Assembly (NCBI GenBank): GCA_024638465.1
Contig: JAHEKF010000012.1
Span: forward strand, 1 to 55,706
Direction: 5' to 3'
DNA: 55,706 bases
Source of the DNA: Rhodospirillaceae bacterium
GTDB taxonomy: Bacteria > Pseudomonadota > Gammaproteobacteria > Steroidobacterales > Rariloculaceae
The notes under the pieces were generated by a model, which searched no databases, had not been told where the DNA came from, and saw only the letters and a program-made list of their open reading frames with translations. Within the stretch, counting starts at the first letter, position 1. Each line of letters starts with the position of its first letter. Positions 1 to 8,304 of this stretch are shown here, one piece after another. A program made the position numbers and the translations under genes.

Positions 1-249
1 GCAAGCCCGTTAGGGGAACGCCTGCTCGATAACGGGACGCGGGTCACAGATTTCCAGCTTTCATCGTATTAAGTTCAATGCAAGCGGAGTATTTCCGTGT
101 GGATGGATGTACTTGTATGTGCCGTCGACGCTGATGCGAGCGGCGATGGCAAGTTGGCGAGGCGAAGCCGTGGGTGACTACCGCGCATTGTCCCTGGATG
201 CGGGACGCGGTCAGATGGCACACACTGCTTCCAGTTCGGGAGCGAACAA

Positions 250-1299
250 GTGATTTGGCGGCCGTTGATCTCGATACTCTTTCTGGTGCTGGCCAGTGCA
301 TCGGTTTCGAGTCAGGAAATCGACGCGAATAGTGGCAACCGCGCCACATCCGGCAATGCTGGCACGTCGAGCTACCGCGTCGCCGGCATCGTCTCATCTG
401 CGACCGGACGAATGGCCCTGATAAACGGCAGAGGCTATCGCGAGGGAGAGTCTGTGGGCGGGGCCCGGATACTCTCCATCGGTGCGCGATCTGTCAGCGT
501 GCGCATCGATTCCGGAGACATCACGATCAATATCGGCTCCAGCGCGGATTGGAGCCCGCCTGTCCGCTCGGCCGCCCGGCTCGCGCAGAGGCGCAGTATC
601 GAGCAGCCTGAGCCGCCACTGCAGCCATCTGCGGACGTAGTTTCCTCACGCGCGCCGGTTGATGCCGCAAGCCACGGCCCGGTGCAGCGCGGCGAAACGC
701 TCTCCGAGATTGCGGAACGTTATTTGAGCGATGGCGTGACCAGAAATCAGCTGATGATCGCGATGTTCGACGCCAATCCCGGAGCTTTTCGCGGCAATAT
801 CAACGTCCTTCGGGCCGGAGCAGTCCTGAGTATCCCGAACCGGAGTGCCATACTCGAGCAGACGCCAGCGACGGCGGGGCTTGAGGTTGCGCGGCATGCG
901 AGCGATTGGCGGGACGGCACGCCGCAGTACGCCCGAACGAGCGATGATGCCGGCACTGAAAGCTATGGGCCGGTAACCGTTGGGGAAACGCTCTCCGTGA
1001 TTGCGAGCCGCGTTGCGCCTGACGGTGTTTCGATGAACCAAATGATGATGGCGCTATTCCGAGCCAATCCACGGGCATTCAGCGGCAACATCAATGTTCT
1101 CCACGCGGGGGCGACGCTTCGAATCCCCGTCGCGGATGACTTGCGTGAGCAGACGCACGAAACGGCGACCGCAGAAGTTGTGCGCCAGACGAGCCAGTGG
1201 CGAGCCGGCGCCCCGCAGCAGGCGAATCTCGCAACAGCGCCGGTCGACGGCGGCCAGATTCCGGGCCAGATCCTGTCGGCAGTCCTCACCGCTCGCTGA
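250..1299 (+). CDS. Secreted FimV-like protein with two LysM modules
   Basis: A 349-residue exported protein starting at GTG; GGGAG at 238-242 is a good ribosome site. Residues 1-22 form a signal peptide. Residues about 43-97 (VAGIV, ALINGR, REGESV, GGARILSIG) resemble the small C-terminal domain of T2SS GspB and MshK pilus proteins. Residues 142-196 and 239-293 are two copies of the FimV N-terminal LysM core (GPV..GETLS.IA, N-QMMMALFRANP, GNINVL-AGA-L-IP), each followed by an E-V-RQ-S-WR-type linker. LysM binds peptidoglycan, and FimV supports assembly of type IV pilus or T2SS envelope machinery. Unlike FimV there is no transmembrane segment or TPR C-terminus, and one LysM copy is the norm. 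It stands alone, with no pilus or secretion genes beside it. The FimV-LysM call is firm; the GspB/MshK-like domain is an inference from motif shape. Confidence 0.8.
   Translation: MIWRPLISILFLVLASASVSSQEIDANSGNRATSGNAGTSSYRVAGIVSSATGRMALINGRGYREGESVGGARILSIGARSVSVRIDSGDITINIGSSADWSPPVRSAARLAQRRSIEQPEPPLQPSADVVSSRAPVDAASHGPVQRGETLSEIAERYLSDGVTRNQLMIAMFDANPGAFRGNINVLRAGAVLSIPNRSAILEQTPATAGLEVARHASDWRDGTPQYARTSDDAGTESYGPVTVGETLSVIASRVAPDGVSMNQMMMALFRANPRAFSGNINVLHAGATLRIPVADDLREQTHETATAEVVRQTSQWRAGAPQQANLATAPVDGGQIPGQILSAVLTAR
673..1254 (+). repeat. Tandem intragenic duplication of the FimV-LysM unit
   Basis: The segments 673-963 and 964-about 1254 encode two roughly 97-residue units that align without gaps. 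The duplication covers the LysM core and the following linker (EQT....EVARHASDWRDGTPQ against EQT....EVVRQTSQWRAGAPQ). Similarity is also visible in the DNA, for example around GAAACGCTCTCCG in both copies. Confidence 0.75.
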
Positions 1300-1462
1300 C
1301 GTCCGCTAGCGGGCCGTTGTGCCGCAAGTCTCCGAACACCGACGAGGGTCGTTGATCCGTTGGCACCGGCTTGTTTCCCGACCCCGCGACGCCCGATTTC
1401 TCCCCGTGCGATGCGCTGCCAGTGGCGCTGATATCATGCGGGCAATCGACTGCTATCGAATC

Positions 1463-1469
1463 GGGGAGG
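1463..1469 (+). promoter_or_regulatory. Shine-Dalgarno site fixing the GTG start at 1478
   Basis: GGGGAGG lies 8 bases before GTG 1478. It favours that start over GTG 1319 and ATG 1436 in the same frame, because translation from 1478 gives a compact signal peptide at once. Confidence 0.55.
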
Positions 1470-1477
1470 CCGAAGCT

Positions 1478-2710
1478 GTGCGCGCGACGAAATTATCTCT
1501 GACCCGGTCCGTCGGGATGCTGCTATTGCTGGTTTCGGCCTCGGCTCCGATCGTCGTGGCGCAGCAATCCGTGCCGTTCGAGGGCGGCCGTCCGGTACTG
1601 CCGCGCGGACTGCCAATTCCGCCTTTGCCGGAGGAGCCCGTCGTCTACGCGACGGCCGAAGGTCAGGACATCAGGGTAACCGTGGTCGCCAGTGGACTCG
1701 ATTGGCCCTACAGCCTCGCGTTTCTCCCGGACGGCGGCATCCTCGTTACGGAACGCGCGGGTAAGCTGCGCATCATCCGCGACGGTGTGCTCGATCCCGA
1801 ACCCGTCCGCGGCGGCCCCGAGGCCTATTTCGTCGGCCGCTCCGGCGTGCCCGGCGCCTATCACGGCTATATGGATATCGCGCTGCATCCGGCGTTCGAG
1901 GACACGCGCTTTGTCTATCTGACCTACACCAAGCCGCTGGCCAACGGGGCGACGGCGCTCTCGCTCGCTCGTGGTGTATGGGACGGTGTCTCACTGACGG
2001 AGATGCAGGACATTTTCATGCCGAATGCCGGCGACCGGTCGCGAATCGCGTTCGCCCCGGACGGCACGCTGTTCTTTTCGACCAACGGCGGCGATTCTCA
2101 GGACCTCCTCAGCCACGGCGGCAAGATCTTGCGAATCAACGACGACGGCAGCGTCCCCGCCGACAATCCATTCGTGGGCCGCACCGACGCCGCGCCCGAA
2201 GTCTACGCCTACGGAACGCGCACGAGCCTCGGGCTGGCCGTGCATCCGGGAACGGGCGAACTCTGGCAGGCGGAAAACGGCGAGAACGGCGGCGACGAGA
2301 TCAACGTGATCCGCCCGGGTCTGAACTATGGCTGGCCGATCGTGAGTTTCGGCAGAACCTACCCCGGACCCTGGCGCGCAGAGTACCCGAACCACGAGAA
2401 TTTCGAGCCGCCCGTCGTGTTCTGGATGCCGTCCATCGCCGTATCGGGCCTGGCCTTCTATACGGGCGATGCGTTGCCGCGCTGGAAAGGCGATGTGTTC
2501 GTCGGCGGACTGCGAACCGGGGAGATACCGGGAACCGGACATGTCGAGCGCATCCTGTTCAACGAGAACATGGAAGAGCTGCGCCGCGAGGAACTGCTCG
2601 TCGACTGGCGAAGGCGCATACGCGATGTTCGCCAGGGCCGCGACGGCTTCATTTACCTGACAACCGACGAAGAGCAGGGCGCCGTGCTGCGTATCGAGCC
2701 GGTGGAATGA
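1478..2710 (+). CDS. PQQ glucose/sorbosone dehydrogenase-family protein (divergent)
   Basis: An exported six-bladed beta-propeller of the soluble aldose (YliI/GSDH) dehydrogenase family, about 410 residues from GTG 1478. A signal peptide (hydrophobic MLLLLVSASAPIVVA, ending AQQ) precedes the propeller. Family hallmarks include WPYSLAFLPDG, LVTERAGKLRII, GYMDIALHPAF, GGKILRINDDG and NYGWPIVSFG. Canonical members oxidise aldose sugars in the periplasm with PQQ. The general-base His of the H-GGR-FGPDG motif is missing here: the equivalent stretch reads AGDRSRIAFAPDG (near residue 186). The PQQ-contacting R-N pair is R-T (residues 248-249). The convergent neighbour at 2753-3973 keeps both, so this copy may bind something else or be non-catalytic. 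The fold is confident; activity is uncertain. The open frame extends back to GTG 1319, but the upstream part looks non-coding. Confidence 0.85.
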   Translation: MRATKLSLTRSVGMLLLLVSASAPIVVAQQSVPFEGGRPVLPRGLPIPPLPEEPVVYATAEGQDIRVTVVASGLDWPYSLAFLPDGGILVTERAGKLRIIRDGVLDPEPVRGGPEAYFVGRSGVPGAYHGYMDIALHPAFEDTRFVYLTYTKPLANGATALSLARGVWDGVSLTEMQDIFMPNAGDRSRIAFAPDGTLFFSTNGGDSQDLLSHGGKILRINDDGSVPADNPFVGRTDAAPEVYAYGTRTSLGLAVHPGTGELWQAENGENGGDEINVIRPGLNYGWPIVSFGRTYPGPWRAEYPNHENFEPPVVFWMPSIAVSGLAFYTGDALPRWKGDVFVGGLRTGEIPGTGHVERILFNENMEELRREELLVDWRRRIRDVRQGRDGFIYLTTDEEQGAVLRIEPVE

Positions 2711-2752
2711 TTGACGACCTGCCGACAGATCGACGCCCGAGCGCCGTAAGCT

Positions 2753-3973
2753 CTATTCGTCGATAACGATTCTCAAGACCTTGTCATCGCCCTGCCGGGG
2801 TTCGAGTCGTCCGTCACGGTTGGTCGTGCCGAGATAAAGCGCGCCATCGGGGCCGACCGTCAATGCGCGCAGCCGGCCGTAAGCGGATTCCGGCATGACA
2901 CCATCGCGATAGATGCGGTCGTTGAACCATCGTTCCACGTTCGTCGGACGGTTCGGATCGGCAGGATCGTCGAATTGCACGCGGATCAGCGCTTCGGACC
3001 AGAGCGCGCTCATGAATAGCTCGTCGCCACGCCAGACCATGTCGCCGGGCGGCACGGACGGAATCCAGGACAGAATGGGATCGACGTAGTTCGGGTCCGC
3101 CGGCGCGCCGACAACGATTGGCCAGCCGTAGTTGCCGCCGGCTTCGACGATATTGAGTTCGTCGTAGGCGCCTATTCGTGGTTCCCACTCGACCGTCGGG
3201 CCGTGATCGGCCACGAATAGTGCGCCGTCGCTCGGGCGAAACGCGATTCCGGTCGGGTTGCGAAAACCGGTCGCATAGATCGGGTTGTCATCGAATGGAT
3301 TGTCACGCGGAATATCGCCGTCATCCTCTATGCGAAGAATCGCGCCCGCGGGGTCGGCGAGGTCCTGCGAGCGACGGCGGTCGCGTGCGTCACCCGTACC
3401 GACATAAAGCATGCCGTCAGGACCGAATTTGATTCGTCCGCCGTTATGCGTGGTTGCGCCGGGCAGGTTGTCGAGCAGGATTTCTTCGTTGACGCCGCGG
3501 CCGTTGACTTCACGGAACCGGCTGACGCGGTTCGCCGTCCAGTCGGGGCCAGCGTTGTAGGCGTACATCACGTAGACCCACGGCTCTTCCGGAAATTCGG
3601 GATGCAGCGCGAGGCCGAACAGACCGCGCTCGCGGATCTCCGCGTTGACGTCTCCGATCACCGCCCAGGGCGTCGAATCGAGACCCTGGCCGGGATTGAC
3701 GACCCGAATCCGGCCGGCTTTCTCGGTGAGGAACAGCCGGCCATCGGCGGCGAACTCGAGGCTCCAGACGACATCCAGTCCCGTCAGCAACGTCTCGACG
3801 CTCACCCCGGGCGGGTTGGGGTAATAGCGCTCGAACGGTGCGAGCGGCAACGGGCCCTCTACAGGACGCTCGAAATCCGTTGGCAGGTCCTGATGCGGTT
3901 GCGCCAGTGCCGTCAGCGGCAAGATCGAGGCAGCAGTGAGAAACGCCCTCGCGACAGAGCTCGTCGTGGTCAT
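2753..3973 (-). CDS. PQQ-dependent aldose (glucose/sorbosone) dehydrogenase
   Basis: A 406-residue exported propeller enzyme of the same family as its convergent neighbour. The signal peptide ends near ALAQP (residue 26). Conserved features are VVWSLEFAADG, LTEKAGRIRVV, GLFGLALHPEF, catalytic H176 in THNGGRIKFGPDG, PQQ-binding R238-N239 in GFRNPTGIAF, ADHGP and DELNIVEAGGNYGWP. These support oxidation of a sugar or related alcohol in the periplasm with PQQ and a downstream electron acceptor. GCGAGGGG lies about 10 bases before the ATG. It is divergent from the c-type heme protein at 4255, a plausible but unproven electron partner. Substrate cannot be read from sequence, and no pqq biosynthesis gene is in the window. 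Confidence 0.9.
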   Translation of the reverse strand: MTTTSSVARAFLTAASILPLTALAQPHQDLPTDFERPVEGPLPLAPFERYYPNPPGVSVETLLTGLDVVWSLEFAADGRLFLTEKAGRIRVVNPGQGLDSTPWAVIGDVNAEIRERGLFGLALHPEFPEEPWVYVMYAYNAGPDWTANRVSRFREVNGRGVNEEILLDNLPGATTHNGGRIKFGPDGMLYVGTGDARDRRRSQDLADPAGAILRIEDDGDIPRDNPFDDNPIYATGFRNPTGIAFRPSDGALFVADHGPTVEWEPRIGAYDELNIVEAGGNYGWPIVVGAPADPNYVDPILSWIPSVPPGDMVWRGDELFMSALWSEALIRVQFDDPADPNRPTNVERWFNDRIYRDGVMPESAYGRLRALTVGPDGALYLGTTNRDGRLEPRQGDDKVLRIVIDE

Positions 3974-4067
3974 GATGTCGGTCCCCTCGCAGGTTGATCC
4001 TGTTGTTGTCGTGAATTCTAACCAGATCCGGACCTGGACGGGGCGCGGAAGCGGCGAATTATTGGCC

Positions 4068-4073
4068 TATAAT
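4068..4073 (+). promoter_or_regulatory. Possible -10 element upstream of the heme protein gene
   Basis: A perfect TATAAT lies in the 281-base divergent interval between the dehydrogenase and the heme protein. No good -35 sits 16-18 bases upstream, so this is only a candidate. Confidence 0.3.
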
Positions 4074-4254
4074 AACGAGTCTGAATTCGGTGTGCGCAGA
4101 CCCGCCGGGTTCGATGACGAGGGGAGAACGAGGGGAAAACGAATTGGTGCGACATGACTTCGGACGCCGGTCCGCTGGCCGCGTCGCGCAAGGCGCTCCC
4201 CGGCGTTGGAGAACAGGCGACACAATCGCATCCACCAATCTACGGAGCAACAAC

Positions 4255-6345
4255 ATGAGAACAACGATCAGCCGTTTCTTTGCCGCACTGGCGTTGCTGC
4301 CCATGCTGGCCGGCGCGCAGAACGTCGAGATTGACGCCGACGATATCGGCGGCGTCGTAACGAGCGAGAGCGGACCCGAAGCGGGCGTCTGGGTCATCGC
4401 TGAAACGGACGAGTTCGATACCTTCTTCGCCAAGATCGTCGTAACGGACGACAACGGGCGATACGTCGTTCCCGATCTCCCGGAAGCGAACTACGAACTC
4501 TGGGTGCGAGGCTACGGGCTTGCGGATTCGGAGAAAGTCGCTGCGGCGCGTGGCGCGACTGTCGACCTGACGGCGATCGTTGCGCCGAACGAAACTGTCG
4601 CCGCGGAGGTCTATCCGGCCGCGGCCTGGTACGCGATGATGCATTTGCCCGCAGAAAGTGCGCTCGGGCACGTTCCGGGCGGTCTCAATCAGTATCTCGG
4701 AATCATGAAGAATCAAACCTGTGTTGGCTGCCATCAGCTTGGGCAGAAAGCGACGCGGACGATTCCGGAAGCACTCGGTGATTTCGACAACTCCCGGGAT
4801 GCGTGGGTGCGCCGGGTGCAGTCGGGTCAGGCCGCAGGCCAGATGATCAACCCGCTGGCCGGGCTGCTGGGCGGCGTGCCGTTCCAGTATCTTGCCGACT
4901 GGACCGATCGTGTTGCCGACGGTGAGACGCCATCGTGGACTCCGCCGCGACCGACGGGCCTGGAACGCAACGTCGTCGCGACCGTGCGCGATTGGGCGGA
5001 TCCGAAGACCTATCTTCACGATCTGACCTCGTCGGACCGGCGCGATCCGACCGTCAATGGCTACGGCTTGATTTACGGTTCGCCCGAACTCAGTACCGAC
5101 CGTTTCCCGATCCTCGATCCGATCGCCAATACCGACTGGACCTACGATGCGCCCGTGCGCGATCCGGATACGCCGTCTACGGTCAGTGCACCGGTCGTCC
5201 AGCCATCGCCTTATTGGGGCGAAGAGCGAATCTGGGACAGCAAGGCAAACTCGCATAATCCGATGTTCGATCAGGACGGTCGCGTCTGGTACACCGCGCG
5301 AGTGCGCGGACCCGAGAACCCGGACTGGTGCCGGGAAGGCTCCGATCACCCGTCCGCAAAACTGTTCCCGACGGAGCGCGCGAATCGCCATCTCTCCGTC
5401 TACGATCCGAAAACGGAGGAATACACGACGATCGATACCTGCTACTCGACCCATCATCTGCAGTTCGCCGAGGATGAAAACAACACCCTCTGGACCAGCG
5501 GTGGCGACGACGTGGTCGGTTGGCTGGACTCGAAGCTGTTCCTCGAGACCGGGGACGAGAAAGCCGCTGTCGGCTGGGCGCCGCTGATTCTCGACACCAA
5601 CGGCAACGGTAAACAGGACGAGTGGACGGAGCCTGGAGAGCCGATGGATCCCGACAGGGACATGCGCATCGCGGCCGGCTACTACGCGATCATGCCGAAT
5701 CCGGCTGACGGTTCGGTCTGGGGCACGACGAGTTTCGAGTACCCGGGCAGAATCATTCGCCTCGATCCGGGCTCGAATCCACCGCAGACCGCGCTGGCCG
5801 AGGTCTACAACGTGCCGCTACCGGGCTTCGGCTCGCGTGGCGCCGATATCGATCGCAACGGCGTCGTCTGGGTATCACTCGGCAGCGGTCATTTAGGCGA
5901 GTTCGATCGCAGCAAATGCGAAGGTCCGCTGAATGGTCCCACGGCCACGGGCGACCACTGTCCGGAGGGATGGACGTTCCATCGCTATCCCGGACCGGGT
6001 TTTCCGGAGCTTCCGGAGTTCAGTGTCGAATCGAGCTATTACAGCTGGGTCGATCAGCGCAACTCACTGGGGCTCGGCGACAACGTGCCGATGTCAACCG
6101 CCAATCTGTTCGATGGCGTGCATGCGCTCGTTGACGGTGAGTTCATCACGATGCGGATTCCTTACCCGCTCGGCTTCTACAGCAAGGGCTTCGATGGTCG
6201 TATCGACGATCCGAATGCCGGCTGGAAAGGCCGTGGTCTCTGGGTGCCGAGCGGCGACCGCACGCCGTGGCTCAAGGAAGGCGGCAAGGGAACGCGGCCG
6301 CTGGTTGTGCATTTCCAGATGCGGCCAGACCCGCTCGCGAAATAG
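4255..6345 (+). CDS. Secreted c-type heme protein with Cna/CarboxypepD-like N-domain and propeller-like body
   Basis: A 696-residue exported protein. ATG 4255 is chosen because it opens a clean signal peptide (ending LAGAQ) and GGAG at 4244-4247 lies 7 bases upstream; the frame is open back to 4090. Residues about 30-100 look like a carboxypeptidase-regulatory beta sandwich (GGVVTSESGPEAGVWVIAET, DDNGRYVVPDLP). A single heme-c site CVGCH lies at residues 156-160. The remaining ~450 residues carry repeated W-, D- and G-rich strands (NPMFDQDGRVWYTAR, ENNTLWTSGGDD, ADIDRNGVVWVSLGSGHLGEFD) like virginiamycin-B-lyase or NHL-type propellers. A periplasmic electron-transfer or oxidative role fits the heme and the neighbouring PQQ dehydrogenases. 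The precise function is unknown. Confidence 0.8.
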   Translation: MRTTISRFFAALALLPMLAGAQNVEIDADDIGGVVTSESGPEAGVWVIAETDEFDTFFAKIVVTDDNGRYVVPDLPEANYELWVRGYGLADSEKVAAARGATVDLTAIVAPNETVAAEVYPAAAWYAMMHLPAESALGHVPGGLNQYLGIMKNQTCVGCHQLGQKATRTIPEALGDFDNSRDAWVRRVQSGQAAGQMINPLAGLLGGVPFQYLADWTDRVADGETPSWTPPRPTGLERNVVATVRDWADPKTYLHDLTSSDRRDPTVNGYGLIYGSPELSTDRFPILDPIANTDWTYDAPVRDPDTPSTVSAPVVQPSPYWGEERIWDSKANSHNPMFDQDGRVWYTARVRGPENPDWCREGSDHPSAKLFPTERANRHLSVYDPKTEEYTTIDTCYSTHHLQFAEDENNTLWTSGGDDVVGWLDSKLFLETGDEKAAVGWAPLILDTNGNGKQDEWTEPGEPMDPDRDMRIAAGYYAIMPNPADGSVWGTTSFEYPGRIIRLDPGSNPPQTALAEVYNVPLPGFGSRGADIDRNGVVWVSLGSGHLGEFDRSKCEGPLNGPTATGDHCPEGWTFHRYPGPGFPELPEFSVESSYYSWVDQRNSLGLGDNVPMSTANLFDGVHALVDGEFITMRIPYPLGFYSKGFDGRIDDPNAGWKGRGLWVPSGDRTPWLKEGGKGTRPLVVHFQMRPDPLAK

Positions 6346-6356
6346 ATTTCAGGGAC

Positions 6357-6380
6357 GGACCAGGTCCACGGGCCTGGTCC
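6357..6380. terminator. Hairpin between convergent genes
   Basis: An 8-bp perfect stem (GGACCAGG / CCTGGTCC) with an 8-base loop lies between the heme protein gene and the convergent GGDEF gene. Neither side has a clear T-run, so it may stop transcription weakly or only with help. Confidence 0.4.
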
Positions 6381-6387
6381 CGAATCC

Positions 6388-6990
6388 TCAGGCGGATCGT
6401 TCCAACGGCACGACGTCGGCCGCTTCGGGCGAGCTCTTCGGGCTATGCGCGACTTCGACGCGATCGCGGCCGAATTGCTTCGCAAGCTGAAGCGCGTGTT
6501 CGGCGCGAGACAGGGTGTCCTCTGCCGACTCCCAGAGCTGATACTGCGCGATCCCGACCGATATGGTGACGCGAAGCCCGAGTTGCACATCGGTTTCGCC
6601 GACAGCCTGTCGGAAACTTTCCGCTGCAGTGGCTGCCTGCTCGAGATTCGAATCCGGGATCAGGAGCGCGAAACCGTTTCCGTCGTAACGACAGAGATCG
6701 AATTCGCGCACTTCTCCCATTGTTGTGGCCAGGTCGAGCCGAATTCGATTCGTGACCTGAACGAGAACGTCATCACCCGTCTGCTGGCCGTGTTGATGAT
6801 TAACGTTCTTGAACTGATCGGCGTTGATAAGGCAAACGGTAAAGACTCGAGCACTGGTGTTCGCAGCTGCCGTCCTGTCGATGATCTGGTGAAAAAACGC
6901 CTGGCGGGTTAAAGCGCCGGTCAGCGGGTCGAGCTGAAGATTCCCCGTACCTCTGACTTCGGACAGGTTACGCGATAAGGTAGCTGACAC
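6388..6990 (-). CDS. GGDEF-domain protein with degenerate active site
   Basis: A 200-residue, essentially single-domain GGDEF protein from GTG 6990; there is no membrane segment or sensor domain. The domain start DPLTGALTR (about residues 21-29) is intact, but catalytic positions are lost. The first metal-ligand Asp of the D-x-D-x-F-K motif is Asn56 (NADQFK), the IND motif reads VNH, and the signature GGDEF is DGNGF at 103-107, which removes the second metal ligand. Active diguanylate cyclases need these residues to make c-di-GMP, so this protein is probably not a cyclase and may instead bind nucleotide or a partner. No RxxD inhibitory site is obvious. No strong ribosome site precedes the GTG. 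Confidence 0.85.
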   Translation of the reverse strand: MSATLSRNLSEVRGTGNLQLDPLTGALTRQAFFHQIIDRTAAANTSARVFTVCLINADQFKNVNHQHGQQTGDDVLVQVTNRIRLDLATTMGEVREFDLCRYDGNGFALLIPDSNLEQAATAAESFRQAVGETDVQLGLRVTISVGIAQYQLWESAEDTLSRAEHALQLAKQFGRDRVEVAHSPKSSPEAADVVPLERSA

Positions 6991-7122
6991 TTGGACCTGC
7001 AGGTGAACGATGGAGAATTTTCATCGTGCACTGAACGGTCGCCGTTCGCAGTGATCGCGCTCGCGATTTCGATGACCCGGCCTTTACATAACTGGCGTAA
7101 GCGCGAAAAAGTTTTCTTATGT

Positions 7123-8304
7123 TCAGCCGAGCAGTTTCTCGCTCGAATAGAGTCGCGTTGCGAGCACGGCCAGCACCGCGCTGGCGGCCAGCGTACAAAA
7201 CACCGATAGCAGCACGTGAACACCGTTTAACGGTTCGGCACTGATAATCTGAGTGATCAGCAGGTGCTGGCTCAGACTCGGAATCAGCATCAGTTCCAGG
7301 CTTGGTCTTACCGAAAGGACGCTGGCGACAATCAACGGCAGCGTTGGCACCAGCAACGTCAATCCAAGATAGGTTTGCGCTTCCTTGTACGTGCGCGTGA
7401 ACGATGCGATCAACACCATCAGCGCGGCGCCTAGCGGTGCGATTGGCGCTACGATCAAAACGATTTTGGCGGCCATGACAACGTTGAAACCCGAGCTCAT
7501 CCCGAGTGCTTCGAGCGGTGCGAAACGGATGGCGATCGCGAAGCCCGTGACGGTCAACGCCAACGACAACAGCATGTAAAATACGGTCGCGGCGAGTTTC
7601 CCCAGCATTAACTCCGCTCGAGTCGCCGGAGCGGTTAGCAACGGTTCCAGTGAGCCGCGCTCCCGCTCCCCCGCGGTCGAATCGATCGCCAGATAAAATC
7701 CGCCCATCATCGTCGATACGACGAGTAGGTAACTCAGCACCCCGAGGATCAGAACCGATCTGCTCGCAGCGGTCGAAACGTCGTACTGATCAATCGTAAT
7801 CGGTCGAAGCACGAGTGGACTGATCCCACGGGCCTGCAGGCGCAGCGCACTCAGTTGCTGCGCATAGCTCTCGAGCGCTGCCTGTACCCGCCGCGTGTCC
7901 GCGAGCGTCGTGGCCCGCGACTGATCGAAAACGACCGTGACCCGAGCGTCGCCGCCTGCCCTGAAGTTCTCGGCGAAGTCAGGTTCGATAATGAGCGCGA
8001 CATCGTGAGTGCCGTCGGCAACGGCCTGAATGGCCTCGTCAACGCTACCGAGCTCGTCGCTGGCTTCTATGCCGCGACGATTCAGAAAGTCGATCAGATT
8101 TGGCGCGAGTTCCTGGCCGACCGTCGGCACGGACACCGGCTCATCGCCACCCAGAAATGTGCGTGAAGCCGAGACGTTGATCATGAACGCCCATAACGCC
8201 GGAACGAGAATCGGCCCGATAAAGAGGATGGACAATATCGCGCGGCGATCGCGTGAGTTCTCGACGATTTCCTTACGGCAAACGGTGAGTAGCGGTCTAC
8301 TCAT
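7123..8304 (-). CDS. ABC-2 type transporter permease (NatB-like)
   Basis: A 393-residue membrane permease. An N-terminal helix (residues about 22-44) is followed by a large extracytoplasmic domain (about 50-175), then five or six helices, the NatB/ABC-2 layout. The motif TAGERERGSLEPLLTAPATRAELMLGK is characteristic of NatB-like Na+ or drug export permeases. Its ATG overlaps the stop of the upstream ATPase gene by four bases (ATGA at 8301-8304), so the two are translationally coupled and very likely form one transporter. The substrate is unknown; family members export Na+, antibiotics or peptides. Confidence 0.9.
   Translation of the reverse strand: MSRPLLTVCRKEIVENSRDRRAILSILFIGPILVPALWAFMINVSASRTFLGGDEPVSVPTVGQELAPNLIDFLNRRGIEASDELGSVDEAIQAVADGTHDVALIIEPDFAENFRAGGDARVTVVFDQSRATTLADTRRVQAALESYAQQLSALRLQARGISPLVLRPITIDQYDVSTAASRSVLILGVLSYLLVVSTMMGGFYLAIDSTAGERERGSLEPLLTAPATRAELMLGKLAATVFYMLLSLALTVTGFAIAIRFAPLEALGMSSGFNVVMAAKIVLIVAPIAPLGAALMVLIASFTRTYKEAQTYLGLTLLVPTLPLIVASVLSVRPSLELMLIPSLSQHLLITQIISAEPLNGVHVLLSVFCTLAASAVLAVLATRLYSSEKLLG

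Noticed and set aside
1303-1312. CCGCTAGCGG palindrome after the FimV-like gene as a terminator
   Set aside because: The arms are too short to leave a loop and no T-run follows.
4240-5457. Long minus-strand open frame inside the heme protein gene
   Set aside because: Low-complexity Arg-rich translation opposite a well-supported gene, with no motifs.
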